A stretch of 5,403 bases of DNA, taken from assembly GCA_037442365.1 (NCBI GenBank), contig JBBIQK010000088.1:1-5403 (forward strand), written 5' to 3'. The position numbers were made by a program, and so were the translations under genes. This DNA comes from GBS-DC sp037442365 (GTDB lineage Bacteria; Armatimonadota; Fimbriimonadia; Fimbriimonadales; GBS-DC). Positions 5,278 through 5,403 of this stretch are shown piece after piece. The notes beneath the pieces are model-generated. The model did not search any database. It was not told the DNA's origin and worked only from the letters and a program-made list of their open reading frames with translations. Each line of letters begins with the position of its first letter. Position 1 is the stretch's first letter.

Positions 5278-5403
5278 CTGGTAAGGGTACAGCTTTTGAG
5301 TTCAAAAGCGACCGAATGCCACCAATTTTCCCCCAGACGCCCCTCACACACACCAAAAAAAAAAGCGCCGTTGGGGTATCTTCACAACTATGAGAAACAA
5401 AAC
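5277..5403 (-). repeat. Right copy of 127-bp terminal inverted repeat
   Basis: This is the perfect inverted copy of bases 1-127, ending at the last base of the window. The internal palindrome lies at 5292-5309. Its inner border is followed by a different GC-rich sequence (CCCCTTTAAGGGG-like, reading inward on the minus strand) from the left copy. The two copies therefore sit next to unrelated or diverged junctions, as expected for two members of a multicopy repeat family and not for a simple fold-back artefact of one locus. Confidence 0.95.

Noticed and set aside
1..5403. A transposon bounded by 127-bp terminal inverted repeats, or a linear replicon with telomeres
   Set aside because: No transposase, resolvase, replication or telomere protein is encoded, the cargo is chromosomal-type genes, and the exact length of 127 at both window ends fits an assembly node better.

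Overview
The window looks like a complete short metagenomic contig from a GC-rich, flagellated bacterium with a Gram-negative-style, proton-type flagellar stator. I cannot name the genus. The GC-rich coding sequence, the E. coli-like MotA/MotB and the RecQ-phosphoribosyltransferase fusion do not single out one phylum. A deep-branching phylum such as Armatimonadota is possible, but that is a low-confidence guess.

Layout: both ends carry the same 127-bp sequence in opposite orientation (1-127 and 5277-5403). Inside the left copy is about 240 bp of noncoding DNA with short repeats and an extra copy of the end of motB. Then come motB (366-1199) and motA (1212-2087) on the minus strand as a tight motA-motB operon. 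A 77-bp divergent promoter region (2088-2164) separates this from a plus-strand operon. That operon holds a RecQ-family helicase fused to a ComFC-like phosphoribosyltransferase domain (2165-4152, split by one frameshift near 2759-2763) and a divergent DprA/Smf protein (4149-5129) joined to it by an ATGA overlap. The last 274 bp are noncoding and run into the right repeat copy.

How the genes work together: MotA and MotB form the inner-membrane stator that turns proton flow into flagellar rotation. The other operon combines three activities linked to incoming or recombining single-stranded DNA: a 3'-5' helicase of the RecQ type, a ComFC-type domain, and DprA. Many bacteria encode a DEAD-box helicase (ComFA), ComFC and DprA as separate competence proteins. 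Here a helicase with a zinc module is fused to ComFC and translationally coupled to DprA, which suggests a compact DNA-uptake or recombination module. This is the most interesting biology in the window, although RecQ-phosphoribosyltransferase fusions as such are, from memory, already known in some lineages.

Caution: an exact 127-bp inverted repeat at both contig ends is what a de Bruijn-graph assembly with k=127 gives when a contig lies between two inverted copies of a longer genomic repeat. I therefore read the ends as copies of an interspersed repeat and not as transposon or telomere ends.
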